Shown here: positions 8,089 through 17,636 of the stretch, piece after piece
Layout of the letters: every line of letters starts with the position of its first letter
How positions within the stretch are numbered: position 1 is the first letter of the stretch
Origin: Paenibacillus camelliae
Lineage (GTDB): Bacteria > Bacillota > Bacilli > Paenibacillales > Paenibacillaceae
Assembly (NCBI RefSeq): GCF_023715345.1
Contig: NZ_JAMBNY010000023.1
Location: forward strand, 1-60,346
Length of the DNA stretch: 60,346 nucleotides
Direction: 5' to 3'
Notes under the pieces: model-generated
Database searches by the model: none
Told to the model about the DNA's origin: nothing
The model's input: only the letters and a program-made list of their open reading frames with translations
Program-made: the position numbers and the translations under genes

Positions 8089-10605
8089 TTACTTTACGAG
8101 TTGACCACGTGTGACACCAAGCTGGTTTGTTGCCTTTAGGCTGCGCCATACTTGCGTACCACTAATGCTGCCATCAAGCGCTTGACGGTAAAGCTTCAGT
8201 ACCTCTTGCACCTTCTCCGCGCTTTCTTCTAAAAATTCTACACGGTATTGTGATACACCGAGCTCTATAAAGTTTTTAAGGTACTCCGCACCCGATTGCT
8301 CAATCGCGTTGTATACCGTATTACGGCAGCCCTCATCCACGCGAACGGGATGACTCATTCCGATACGATCCTGCAAGGATGCTCGATGAGATTCGCAAGG
8401 TCTGCCACAGTTTGTATAGTCGGTACCTTCACTTAAAAATGTACAGTACACACAATGCTCTGTATGGAACATCGGCAAATGCTGATGGATAACGACCTCG
8501 ATGTTGCTCGTATCAGCACGCTCAAGCAAATCGACCATTTGCTGAATGTTCAAGTCGTAGGAAGGCGTCACCGTATCAAGTCCACTATCTAAAAACAGCT
8601 GAACTGCCTTGTGGTTAGCAATATTTAATGAGAAATCACCAATTAAACGCGGGAATGGCGCATCTGGGTTTTGTGCTTTCGCACGCATATAGTAATAAAG
8701 CGCTCCTGTATTGCGAACAAGCACCGCATCCGGCTTCAGCTTAAGAATGTTGGCATGGTAACCATTTTCATTCGGCATATGAATCCGTGGTGTTGCGAGC
8801 GCAATACGCTTGCCTGCAGTACGAGCTAGCTCAATGGCAGCTGGGAACTGCTTAATAAATTCAAAGTCAGCAATGATATAATCGGCATCTGCCTTAATGG
8901 CACCCTCGACCTGCTCTAGTGTGCGACATAGTACAGATAGTTTAGCATCACGGCCACTGCTTAATGGCTTCAGCTGCTTCACATTATCGAAAGCATCATC
9001 CATTGCATCGACTTGACGCTTTGTATAAACTGGCGGCTTCGGTCTCTCGCCTGCCAGCTGCTCGACAGCTTCTCTGCGCAGACGATTGAGCTCACGAATC
9101 GGCAGTATAAGCTCACCCTTCAAGGCTACCTCTAGCTGATCCAGCTGATAAATCGTTCCGCCTAATCGTCCAAGCTGCTCAGATAGCAGCTCCGCATCCA
9201 TCGGACGCTTCAACGCTTCCTCTAGCAGAAGCTCAGATTCAACGGTCACGCTAATCTGCTTCTCGACATCTGTCCATACCGTGTGCAGCGGTTTGCCAGC
9301 CTCCCCAGTAACTTGTACATGAAGAGGGAATACACGGTAAGGCTTTTCTGTTTCGTAGGACGCACGAAGGGCACGGTCTAGCGCAGGGTCATTCGTCTTC
9401 CAGATCCGATCACCAACATGCACCTTACGCAAATCTATATCATTACGGCCAGGAACAAGCTCAATGACAAGTCCTTCTGCCGCTTCATTCTCTAGCTTCA
9501 CACCCTGACGTCTAATATCGTAGACGCGTCCGCCTTCTTCCTTCTTCGTTGGGTCACCCGCATCGAACACAATACCGTCGCCTCGTTTCAATGGAGCTTC
9601 CAGACGAACCGTTACCGCATCACGCATAATACGTTCGACTTTACCAAGGTATACGCCGCGGCTCTTCGGGAATGTACCATCGACAAGCTGCTTATTGTTT
9701 GTTCCTTCTAGGAATCCATGCGTGAAGCCACGTGAGAAGCTTTGCTGCAGCTCACGGATTTCTTCCTTGGAAGGTTTTGAACGATCTCCATCGAAATATT
9801 TATCAATGGCTTTGCGATATTTGCTTACAACGTTAGCTACATATTCCGGGCTTTTTAGTCGACCCTCGATTTTAAAGGAGGTAACACCGGCTTCGATCAG
9901 CTCTGGAACAAGCTCAATTGCTGCCAGATCCTTCGGTGAAAGGAGGTAAGCCACGTCTCCCATCGGCTTTTTCTCACCATCTACGATCAAATCATACGGC
10001 AAACGGCACGCTTGTGCGCATTCACCACGATTGGCAGAGCGACCGCCCCACATTTCTGAGGTTAAGCATTGCCCAGAATAAGACACACACAAAGCACCGT
10101 GCACAAACACTTCCATCGGCAGCTTCGCTTGATCGCCAATCGTTTTAATTTGCTTCAAATTGTTTTCACGACCAAGTACGACGCGCTCCATATCAAATGG
10201 CTTCGTAAACTCAACCGCTTCTGGAGAAGTAATCGTCATTTGCGTAGAGCCGTGAATCGGGAAATCCGGCGAAAGCTCGCGGATTAGCTTAACTAATCCT
10301 AGGTCCTGAACAATGACAGCATCGACACCTGCATCGATACACATTTCTATTAAAGTTTGAGCATCTCTCAGCTCGTCCTCAAAAACTAAAATATTAAACG
10401 TCAAAAAGCCCTTCACACCATACGTATGAAGGAACGCCATGATTTCAGGCAGCTCTTCACTTCTAAAGTTATTCGCTCTTGCTCGTGCGTTAAATTTTTC
10501 AACGCCGAAAAATATGGCATCCGCACCATTAGCAACGGCAGCACGCATACATTCCCAGTCACCTGCTGGTGCTAAAAGCTCAATATCTGATCTTGTTAAA
10601 GTCAT
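8089..10605 (-). CDS. U32-family peptidase with DUF3656-type C-terminal part
   Basis: An 838-residue protein of the collagenase-like U32 family. The N-terminal domain begins with the family signature ELLAPAGDWE. It contains the U32 signature region around residue 170-200 (SGQCLTSEMWGGRSANRG followed by ECAQACRLPY), whose cysteines are thought to bind an iron-sulfur cluster. A second domain in the middle matches the layout of RlhA/YdcP-type proteins, and a C-terminal cysteine-rich block follows (CVYCTFLSEG, NCGRPCESHR). E. coli RlhA makes 5-hydroxycytidine in 23S rRNA, so an RNA-modification role is the best family-based guess rather than proteolysis. This protein is longer than RlhA. ATG at 10605 has GAGAGGAA upstream. 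It is a single gene with its own terminator. Confidence 0.88.
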   Translation of the reverse strand: MTLTRSDIELLAPAGDWECMRAAVANGADAIFFGVEKFNARARANNFRSEELPEIMAFLHTYGVKGFLTFNILVFEDELRDAQTLIEMCIDAGVDAVIVQDLGLVKLIRELSPDFPIHGSTQMTITSPEAVEFTKPFDMERVVLGRENNLKQIKTIGDQAKLPMEVFVHGALCVSYSGQCLTSEMWGGRSANRGECAQACRLPYDLIVDGEKKPMGDVAYLLSPKDLAAIELVPELIEAGVTSFKIEGRLKSPEYVANVVSKYRKAIDKYFDGDRSKPSKEEIRELQQSFSRGFTHGFLEGTNNKQLVDGTFPKSRGVYLGKVERIMRDAVTVRLEAPLKRGDGIVFDAGDPTKKEEGGRVYDIRRQGVKLENEAAEGLVIELVPGRNDIDLRKVHVGDRIWKTNDPALDRALRASYETEKPYRVFPLHVQVTGEAGKPLHTVWTDVEKQISVTVESELLLEEALKRPMDAELLSEQLGRLGGTIYQLDQLEVALKGELILPIRELNRLRREAVEQLAGERPKPPVYTKRQVDAMDDAFDNVKQLKPLSSGRDAKLSVLCRTLEQVEGAIKADADYIIADFEFIKQFPAAIELARTAGKRIALATPRIHMPNENGYHANILKLKPDAVLVRNTGALYYYMRAKAQNPDAPFPRLIGDFSLNIANHKAVQLFLDSGLDTVTPSYDLNIQQMVDLLERADTSNIEVVIHQHLPMFHTEHCVYCTFLSEGTDYTNCGRPCESHRASLQDRIGMSHPVRVDEGCRNTVYNAIEQSGAEYLKNFIELGVSQYRVEFLEESAEKVQEVLKLYRQALDGSISGTQVWRSLKATNQLGVTRGQLVK

Positions 10606-10771
10606 TTTAAGATTCCTCTCACTCGTTTATAGCTACGTTATGCTATTTGACTAGCTATCAATTTTCTAGTTAATAGTGTAACAAAGCTGAGCAATATATT
10701 CTACAAGACATTCCTGCCATCCGTGCATTATTGCAGTTTTGTCTAATAATTATGCGATTTTGTTCTTTGTC

Positions 10772-10800
10772 TTGAAGTTCCAGATCGTTAAGGGCATTAT
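10772..10800 (+). promoter_or_regulatory. Putative sigma-A promoter for the sugar isomerase gene
   Basis: TTGAAG (10772-10777), a 17-nt spacer and CATTAT (10795-10800) precede a leader of about 55 nt. Two mismatches to consensus in each element; the position is suitable. Confidence 0.4.
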
Positions 10801-10862
10801 AGTAGTAGAGTCAGAAATCAACTCATCACCATTATTAACCAATCCATAGGAGGTTATTACTT

Positions 10863-11831
10863 ATGAAACTAGGCGTATTTGCTGTTCTATTTGCACAAAA
10901 GCCATTTGAGGAAGCACTTGATTACATTGCAGAGAAAGGATTGGAAGCTGTTGAGATCGGTACAGGCGGTTATCCAGGCAATGCACACTGCGATCCGGAT
11001 GAACTACTTGCTGATGCTGGTAAGCTGAAAGCATTCAAGCAGGCTGTTGAATCTCGCGGTCTTATCATTAGTGCGCTTAGCTGCCACTCTAATCCACTGC
11101 ACCCTCAGAAAGCGCTTGCTCAAGCTGACGATTCCGTAATTCGTAAAACGATCGAGCTTGCTAATCGCCTAGAGGTTCCAGTTGTGAATACATTCTCTGG
11201 TTGCCCTGGTGATCATGAAGATGCGAAATATCCTAACTGGCCAGTTGCACCATGGCCAAATGACTATCAAGATATTCTAAAATGGCAGTGGGAACAAAAA
11301 GTCATCCCTTACTGGTCAGATATTAATAAGGTTGCAACAGATGCTGGTGTGAAAATCGGTCTTGAGCTGCACGGCGGCTTCTCCGTTCACAGTCCTGCAA
11401 CGATGCTTCGTCTACGTGAGGCAACAGGTGAAGCGATCGGCGCTAACCTTGACCCAAGTCATATGTGGTGGCAAGGTATTGATCCAGTGCAAGCGATCCG
11501 TATTCTAGGTCGTGCTGGCGCAATCCATCACTTCCATGCTAAAGATACAACGATTGATCCGGTTAACGTAAATATGCATGGTATCACTGATATGCAAAGC
11601 TATACACAAATGCTTGATCGTGCTTGGCAGTTCCGCAGCGTAGGCTTTGGTCATGACCTAAAAACATGGGCAGATATTATTAGTGAGCTTCGCCTTGTTG
11701 GCTACGACTACGTTGTCAGCATCGAGCATGAGGACGGCCTTATGTCTGTAGAAGAAGGCTTCTCCAAAGCGGTACAGAATTTGCAGCAGGTGCTAATCCG
11801 TGAGCCACTAGGTGAAATGTGGTGGGTTTAG
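10863..11831 (+). CDS. Sugar phosphate isomerase/epimerase (AP endonuclease 2-like TIM barrel)
   Basis: A 322-residue protein of the xylose-isomerase-like TIM-barrel superfamily. Likely metal-ligand segments are visible: GLELHGGFSVHSP (Glu/His), DPSHMWW, HFHAKD, and SIEHEDG near the C-terminus. Relatives act on inositols, hydroxypyruvate or keto-sugars; the exact substrate cannot be read from sequence. The start is set by AGGAGG about 9 nt upstream. It is monocistronic with no transporter or regulator next to it, which gives no further hint. An R1 repeat begins 7 bp after the stop. Confidence 0.85.
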   Translation: MKLGVFAVLFAQKPFEEALDYIAEKGLEAVEIGTGGYPGNAHCDPDELLADAGKLKAFKQAVESRGLIISALSCHSNPLHPQKALAQADDSVIRKTIELANRLEVPVVNTFSGCPGDHEDAKYPNWPVAPWPNDYQDILKWQWEQKVIPYWSDINKVATDAGVKIGLELHGGFSVHSPATMLRLREATGEAIGANLDPSHMWWQGIDPVQAIRILGRAGAIHHFHAKDTTIDPVNVNMHGITDMQSYTQMLDRAWQFRSVGFGHDLKTWADIISELRLVGYDYVVSIEHEDGLMSVEEGFSKAVQNLQQVLIREPLGEMWWV

Positions 11832-11837
11832 TGGAAA

Positions 11838-12002
11838 GTTCTAAAAGCCACCTTTGATCACGAAGTCAAACTGAGTGTATATTCACATCGAATCTTGAAT
11901 TCAGACGGGTCTTCTGGTGCTCACGTACCAACTACGTACGCTGCGCTCCTCAGTCTCCGGCTTTATCCAACCTTCTCGGTGCTGAAAGGTGACTTTTTGA
12001 AC
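11838..12002 (-). repeat. R1 dispersed repeat, full-length copy (165 bp)
   Basis: Ends are 18-bp inverted arms, GTTCAAAAAGTCACCTTT and GTTCTAAAAGCCACCTTT (16 of 18 identical). Read on the minus strand, the centre holds the family core GAGGAGCGCAGCGTACG, a short spacer, then GTACGTGAGCACC. The same length and order are found at 56577-56741. The following stretch 12003-12130 has no gene; it contains a degenerate match (CACGTGAGCC on the minus strand) and may be an older decayed copy. Confidence 0.8.
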
Positions 12003-12130
12003 AACTAAGTAACACTGGACGCTTATTTGAATTCCAAAGCTTATGCTTCGTCTGAAAGATGGACTTGAAGCTGGGGCCTTGGCTCACGTGGTACTAATGA
12101 ATACTTATTCGACGTTGAATAACCCTTAAC

Positions 12131-12173
12131 AAAAAAAAAGAGTTCCACCGTATCAACGGTGGAACTCTTTTTT
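12131..12173. terminator. Bidirectional intrinsic terminator
   Basis: A 16-bp perfect stem (arm AAAAGAGTTCCACCGT) with a 4-nt loop and A/T runs on both sides, 9 bp past the stop of the small membrane protein gene at 12182. It can serve that gene and the plus-strand isomerase gene. Confidence 0.88.
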
Positions 12174-12181
12174 ATGTACGT

Positions 12182-12394
12182 TTAGGCAAGCCATACTTTT
12201 GTGATCATTACATAATCAATAAATAGAAAAACCGCTAGTGATACAGAGGCAAAGCCGATTGCGAAGACATTCTTTTTTGGCTTTGCTTTAAGCAAGCGAA
12301 ACAATCCAATTGCAATGATAACTGTGAAAGCAAGCATGAACCAATCGAATGGATCGATCTTGCTTGTTTCTTCTGCTACTTGTGCTAGAAACAT
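12182..12394 (-). CDS. Small two-helix membrane protein (DUF2759-like)
   Basis: A 70-residue protein with two hydrophobic segments (about 18-35, FMLAFTVIIAIGLF, and 45-65, IGFASVSLAVFLFI) separated by a lysine-rich loop (KAKPKK). Length and topology resemble DUF2759 proteins of Bacillales, whose function is unknown. It has an AGGTCTCTTC-complement ribosome site (GAAGAGACCT region is weak; GGGAGG lies just upstream) and its own terminator, so it is very likely a real gene. Confidence 0.68.
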   Translation of the reverse strand: MFLAQVAEETSKIDPFDWFMLAFTVIIAIGLFRLLKAKPKKNVFAIGFASVSLAVFLFIDYVMITKVWLA

Positions 12395-12602
12395 GAAGAG
12401 ACCTCCCTTTAATCACACGTATCCTATTATTTATATATCCTATATGGAATACTGACAAGTTGCAAGCATTAATAGTAAATGTTGGTTATTTCGTCACACT
12501 TTGTTCACATTTCCACCCTATCAGCAACGAGCCAGGCGATGAGCTGCTATTTCTTAGCATTTCCAGTCATCGCCTTCTCTATTACATTTTGAACCGATAC
12601 AA

Positions 12603-15476
12603 TCATTTCACTTCAACCGCGTGAAGCTTTTGGGTCCGCTCTGTATCACGCGCTAGAATAGGTGCTAAATACTTACCTGTATAGGAGCCACTCACCTTCA
12701 CAACCTGCTCAGGAGAGCCTGCAGCAACGAGCGTTCCACCGTGCTTACCGCCCTCAGGCCCTAAGTCGATCAAGTAATCGGCTGTCTTAATAACATCAAG
12801 ATTATGCTCAATAACTAGTACGGATTCGCCAGAATCCACTAGTCGATGTAGCACCTCCAGCAGTCGTGCAATGTCATGCGCATGCAGTCCTGTTGTCGGC
12901 TCATCTAGAATATACAATGTTTTGCCAGTGCTGCGACGGTGTAGCTCAGAAGCAAGCTTCACGCGCTGCGCTTCCCCACCAGAAAGCGTCGTCGCTGGCT
13001 GACCTAGCTTCATATAACCTAAGCCTACATCGAGCAGTGTTTGCAGCTTACGATGTATTCTAGGGATGTTTTCAAAGAACTGACATCCGTCCTCGATGGT
13101 CATATCTAGCACTTCTGCAATGTTTTTTCCTTTATACTTTACCTCGAGCGTCTCACGATTGTATCGCTTCCCTTTACAGATCTCACAAGGTACATACACA
13201 TCAGGCAAAAAGTGCATCTCAATCTTGATGATGCCGTCGCCTCGGCAAGCTTCGCAGCGCCCGCCTTTAATGTTGAAGCTGAATCGACCCTTCTTATAAC
13301 CGCGAACCTTCGCTTCATTCGTAGAGGAGTATAGATCACGTATATCATCAAATACACCAGTATATGTCGCCGGATTAGAGCGTGGTGTACGACCAATCGG
13401 AGATTGATCGATGTCGATGACTTTATCGATATGCTCTAAGCCACGGATTTCCTTATGTGCACCAGGTCGTGTTTTCGCACGGTTTAGATCGCGTGCCAAC
13501 GTCTTATACAGAATCTCATTGACGAAGGTCGACTTACCAGAGCCGGACACGCCTGTAACAGCGACAAACACGCCTAATGGTATCTTTACACTTAGATTGC
13601 GTAGGTTGTTCTCCTTCGCTCCAACAACCTCGATCCAGCGATCATTGACCACACGACGCTGCAGCGGAACCTCGATAAACTTTTTACCGCTTAAATACTG
13701 CCCCGTCAACGAAGCGTCATTCTCCATCAGCTCCTTCGGTGTACCCTGCGCAATAATCTGTCCGCCATGAATCCCTGCCCCTGGTCCGATATCAACAATA
13801 TAATCGGCAGCAAGCATCGTGTCCTCGTCATGCTCTACTACGATTAACGTATTCCCTAGATCACGCATATGCAGCAGCGCCTCAATTAAACGGTCATTGT
13901 CACGCTGATGCAGCCCAATGCTTGGCTCATCTAGAATGTAGAGCACGCCCATTAAGCTGGAGCCGATTTGTGTTGCAAGTCGAATCCGTTGTGCTTCCCC
14001 GCCAGATAACGTCCCTGCTGCACGGCTTAGCGTTAAATACTCAAGCCCTACATTATCTAGAAACCCAAGCCGACCTGATATTTCCTTAAGAATTAAGCCT
14101 GCGATCTGCATTTCCTTGTCAGTCAGCTCTAAACTCTCGAAATAATTTCTAGCCTCTCCAATCGACAGGTCGGTTACATGGGAAATGTTTTGCTTATTAA
14201 TCGTAACTGCAAGAGTTTCCTTGCGCAGACGCTGACCTTTACAGCTATGGCATGGCCTAGCGCTCATATAGCCTTCAATATGCTCACGCATCATCTCTGA
14301 TGGTGTTTCACGATAGCGACGCTCAAGATTGTTAACAATGCCCTCGAAAGCGACAAACGCCTCCTTGCGTGCACCGAAATCATTTTCGTATACAAAGCGC
14401 ACCTTCTGTCCATCTGTGCCGTAGAGCAGCTTCTTCATCTGCTCGCTCGTCAGCTCACTAACAGGGACATCTTGCGGAATATTGTAATGCTCAGCAACGG
14501 ATCTAAGAAACTGAGGATAGTAGTTAGAAGTGCTTCCGGCCCATGCTAGAAAGGCGCCTTCCTCAATTGACTTGCTGTAATCAGGTATTAGCAGATCCGG
14601 ATCTACGACCATCTTCACGCCTAGCCCATCACACTCCGGACAAGCACCATACGGACTATTGAATGAAAACATACGAGGCGCAAGCTCATCAATACTGAAG
14701 CCACACTCCGGACAAGCGAGGTTAGAGCTGAACAGCAGCTCCTCGTTTTTCTCTTGTCCCATTACATCAATGAGAACTCTGCCTTCCCCCAGCTCCAGCG
14801 CTGTCTCAATCGAATCCGCTAATCTAGACTCAATATCCGGCTTTACAATGATACGGTCGATAACAACCTCGATATTGTGCTTTTTATTTTTATCGAGTGT
14901 TATTTCCTCACTCAGCTCGCGAATTTCACCATCTACACGTACACGCACATAGCCTTGCTTCTGCATGTCTGCAAGTAGCTTTATATGCTCTCCCTTACGA
15001 CCAGACACGATAGGCGCTAGAATCTGCATTCTCGTTCGCTCTTCATACTCCATAATGCGATCAACCATCTGCTCTACCGTTTGTGATGTAATCTCAATAC
15101 CGTGCGTCGGGCAGTGCGGCTTACCAACTCGAGCGAACAGTAGACGTAGATAGTCATAGATTTCGGTAACTGTACCCACCGTAGAACGGGGGTTACGGCT
15201 TGTTGTTTTCTGGTCGATCGAAATCGCCGGTGACAAGCCTTCAATCGAATCGACATCCGGCTTATCCATCTGGCCAAGAAACTGACGAGCATAAGCACTT
15301 AGAGACTCTACATAGCGGCGCTGGCCTTCCGCATAGATCGTATCGAAGGCTAGTGACGATTTTCCTGATCCACTCAAACCCGTTAGAACAACGAACTTAT
15401 CTCTCGGGATCGTTACATCAATATTTTTTAGATTGTGCGCACGTGCGCCTTTTACGACAATTTTGTCATTTGCCAC
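12603..15476 (-). CDS. uvrA: Excinuclease ABC subunit A
   Basis: A 957-residue damage-recognition ATPase of nucleotide excision repair; it dimerises and loads UvrB. Two ABC cassettes are visible: Walker A GLSGSGKSSLAF near residue 33 and GVSGSGKSTFVN near 640, each with a signature LSGGEAQR and a DEPS/DEPT Walker B. Zinc-binding cysteine pairs are present (CPECGFSID ... CPECDG; CHSCKGQRL; CEACRGDG ... CEICKGKR). The start is a GTG with TAGGAGGT 8 nt upstream. It lies 15 bp after uvrB in the same operon. Confidence 0.98.
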   Translation of the reverse strand: MANDKIVVKGARAHNLKNIDVTIPRDKFVVLTGLSGSGKSSLAFDTIYAEGQRRYVESLSAYARQFLGQMDKPDVDSIEGLSPAISIDQKTTSRNPRSTVGTVTEIYDYLRLLFARVGKPHCPTHGIEITSQTVEQMVDRIMEYEERTRMQILAPIVSGRKGEHIKLLADMQKQGYVRVRVDGEIRELSEEITLDKNKKHNIEVVIDRIIVKPDIESRLADSIETALELGEGRVLIDVMGQEKNEELLFSSNLACPECGFSIDELAPRMFSFNSPYGACPECDGLGVKMVVDPDLLIPDYSKSIEEGAFLAWAGSTSNYYPQFLRSVAEHYNIPQDVPVSELTSEQMKKLLYGTDGQKVRFVYENDFGARKEAFVAFEGIVNNLERRYRETPSEMMREHIEGYMSARPCHSCKGQRLRKETLAVTINKQNISHVTDLSIGEARNYFESLELTDKEMQIAGLILKEISGRLGFLDNVGLEYLTLSRAAGTLSGGEAQRIRLATQIGSSLMGVLYILDEPSIGLHQRDNDRLIEALLHMRDLGNTLIVVEHDEDTMLAADYIVDIGPGAGIHGGQIIAQGTPKELMENDASLTGQYLSGKKFIEVPLQRRVVNDRWIEVVGAKENNLRNLSVKIPLGVFVAVTGVSGSGKSTFVNEILYKTLARDLNRAKTRPGAHKEIRGLEHIDKVIDIDQSPIGRTPRSNPATYTGVFDDIRDLYSSTNEAKVRGYKKGRFSFNIKGGRCEACRGDGIIKIEMHFLPDVYVPCEICKGKRYNRETLEVKYKGKNIAEVLDMTIEDGCQFFENIPRIHRKLQTLLDVGLGYMKLGQPATTLSGGEAQRVKLASELHRRSTGKTLYILDEPTTGLHAHDIARLLEVLHRLVDSGESVLVIEHNLDVIKTADYLIDLGPEGGKHGGTLVAAGSPEQVVKVSGSYTGKYLAPILARDTERTQKLHAVEVK

Positions 15477-15491
15477 TCTTGCTACCTCCTA

Positions 15492-17465
15492 CTATTGGTC
15501 CGCCTTCAATTCCAGCAAAGCATCACGCAGCTGTGCTGCACGCTCAAACTGCAGGTTTTTCGCTGCATCCTTCATCTCTGCTTCTAGGCGTGCGATTAAA
15601 GCAGTACGCTCCTTCTTGCTCAGCTTCTTATCACCATCAACGACATAGTCGGCTTTATCCTCAGCGACCTTCGTTGCTTCAATCACGTTATGCACTTGCT
15701 TGCGAATCGTTTGAGGGGTAATGCCATGCTTTTCATTAAAAGCAATTTGCATTTCACGACGGCGCGCCGTCTCTTTTAACGCTTTATCCATCGAATCGGT
15801 AATCTTGTCACCATACATAATAACCATGCCCTCGCTATTACGGGCTGCACGTCCGATCGTCTGAATAAGGGATCTTTCAGAACGAAGAAAGCCTTCCTTA
15901 TCGGCATCTAATATCGCAACTAAGCTGACTTCTGGAAGGTCAAGTCCCTCCCTCAGCAGGTTAATCCCGATTAGAACATCAAACACACCTAAGCGCAGAT
16001 CACGAATAATCGCTAACCGCTCCAGCGTTTTTATTTCAGAATGCAGATAACGAACCTTTAAGCCGACATCCTTCAAATAGTCCGTCAGGTCCTCTGCCAT
16101 TTTTTTCGTTAGTGTCGTAACAAGCACACGCTCATCCTTCGAAATCCGCAGTTGAATCTCATGGAGAAGGTCATCGATTTGTCCCTTCGATGGACGTACC
16201 TCTATAATCGGATCAAGCAAGCCCGTTGGACGAATAATCTGCTCGACCATCTCTGGGCAATGCTCAAGCTCATAAGGACCTGGTGTTGCAGAAACGTAAA
16301 TCAGCTGCTTCGTTTTCGCTTCGAACTCCTCAAAGCGAAGCGGACGGTTATCCATCGCACTAGGCAGGCGGAAGCCATGATTGACGAGCACCTCTTTACG
16401 TGCACGGTCGCCGTTGTACATCGCTCGGATTTGCGGCAGCGATACGTGTGACTCATCAATAACGACGAGCATATCATCTGGAAAATAATCGAACAGCGTA
16501 TAAGGTGTTGCTCCACGTTCTCTGAATGTTAGCGGCCCTGAATAGTTCTCGATGCCTGAGCAAAAGCCCATCTCCGCCATCATTTCCAAGTCATAGCGTG
16601 TCCGTTGCTCCAGACGCTGCGCCTCCAGCAGCTTTCCTTCACTTCGGAAATACGCTAATCTTTCCTCAAGCTCTCGCTCAATGTCGACCATTGCGCGCTT
16701 CATCGTTTCTTCTTGCGTAACGAAGTGGGATGCGGGGAAGATCGCAATATGATCGCGCGTGCCAAGCACCTCACCTGTCAACACATCAATCTCAACAATA
16801 CGTTCAATCTCGTCACCGAACAGCTCGATGCGTACGGCATGCTCGTTGCTGGCAACCGGGAATATTTCAACAACATCGCCTCTTACGCGGAACGTACCGC
16901 GTGTAAAGCTAATATCGTTACGTTGATATTGAATCCCGACTAGCTCATGCAGAATCTCATTACGGGATTTTTCCATGCCAACGCGCAACGAAACGACCAT
17001 GCTGCCGTATTCTTCTGGCGAACCTAAACCATATATACAAGATACGCTGGCCACAATAATGACATCACGTCGCTCAAACAGCGAGCTTGTCGCAGAGTGG
17101 CGCAGCTTATCTATCTCATCATTAATGCTGGAATCTTTCTCGATAAAGGTATCGGTTGACGGGATATAGGCTTCAGGCTGATAGTAGTCATAATAGCTGA
17201 CAAAGTATTCTACCGCATTATTGGGGAAGAACGATTTAAACTCACTGCACAGCTGAGCTGCGAGCGTTTTATTGTGTGCGATAACTAGCGTCGGCCGCTG
17301 TACCTGCTGAATCACATTCGCTATCGTATACGTTTTGCCTGTTCCTGTTGCTCCTAGCAGCGTCTGGTGCCGCTTATTTTTCTCAAGTCCTTGTACAAGC
17401 TCCTTGATCGCCCTCGGCTGATCTCCTCTAGGTGCATAATCCGAAACAATTTCAAAAAGAGACAT
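15492..17465 (-). CDS. uvrB: Excinuclease ABC subunit B
   Basis: A 657-residue helicase-like subunit that verifies DNA damage and recruits UvrC. Walker A is GATGTGKTYTIA near residue 40, the beta-hairpin region YYDYYQPEAYIP is intact, motif VI is QTIGRAARN, and the C-terminal UVR domain (about 620-655, LEAEMKDAAKNLQFERAAQLRD) that binds UvrA and UvrC is present. It is the first gene of uvrBA and probably SOS-regulated (see the LexA-like site at 17541-17554). Confidence 0.98.
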   Translation of the reverse strand: MSLFEIVSDYAPRGDQPRAIKELVQGLEKNKRHQTLLGATGTGKTYTIANVIQQVQRPTLVIAHNKTLAAQLCSEFKSFFPNNAVEYFVSYYDYYQPEAYIPSTDTFIEKDSSINDEIDKLRHSATSSLFERRDVIIVASVSCIYGLGSPEEYGSMVVSLRVGMEKSRNEILHELVGIQYQRNDISFTRGTFRVRGDVVEIFPVASNEHAVRIELFGDEIERIVEIDVLTGEVLGTRDHIAIFPASHFVTQEETMKRAMVDIERELEERLAYFRSEGKLLEAQRLEQRTRYDLEMMAEMGFCSGIENYSGPLTFRERGATPYTLFDYFPDDMLVVIDESHVSLPQIRAMYNGDRARKEVLVNHGFRLPSAMDNRPLRFEEFEAKTKQLIYVSATPGPYELEHCPEMVEQIIRPTGLLDPIIEVRPSKGQIDDLLHEIQLRISKDERVLVTTLTKKMAEDLTDYLKDVGLKVRYLHSEIKTLERLAIIRDLRLGVFDVLIGINLLREGLDLPEVSLVAILDADKEGFLRSERSLIQTIGRAARNSEGMVIMYGDKITDSMDKALKETARRREMQIAFNEKHGITPQTIRKQVHNVIEATKVAEDKADYVVDGDKKLSKKERTALIARLEAEMKDAAKNLQFERAAQLRDALLELKADQ

Positions 17466-17540
17466 AGTTTCCTCCCGTCCAACTTACCTAATATATCTTC
17501 ATTATGGTCAAAAACAGACCTTTTCAACAATGAGACAAAC

Positions 17541-17593
17541 AGAATGTATGTTCTCATTTACCTATTATAGCCTTAAATATAGCAAAGCCGCAA
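17541..17593 (-). promoter_or_regulatory. uvrB promoter with LexA (SOS) box
   Basis: On the minus strand, -35 TTGCGG (17588-17593), 18-nt spacer and -10 TATAAT (17564-17569). Immediately downstream, AGAACATACATTCT (17541-17554) matches the Gram-positive LexA box CGAACRNRYGTTYC at 11 of 14 positions and would cover the transcription start. The -35 element lies inside the stem of the minJ terminator. Confidence 0.65.
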
Positions 17594-17624
17594 GAGCTAC
17601 ACGATAATGGAGCTCTTGCGGCTT
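17585..17624 (-). terminator. Terminator after minJ
   Basis: A 14-bp stem (AAGCCGCAAGAGCT / AGCTCTTGCGGCTT) with a 12-nt loop, 12 bp past the minJ stop, followed on the minus strand by TTTGCTATATTT. Confidence 0.65.
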
Positions 17625-17636
17625 ATTGGCGCAGTC

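Noticed and set aside
11838..12002. R1 repeats as a CRISPR array
   Set aside because: Copies are scattered, about 165 bp long and not separated by regular unique spacers; no cas genes are seen.
13411..13770. Plus-strand open frames opposite uvrA, ligA, secA and other long genes
   Set aside because: They are antisense to conserved proteins, lack ribosome sites and have no family motifs.
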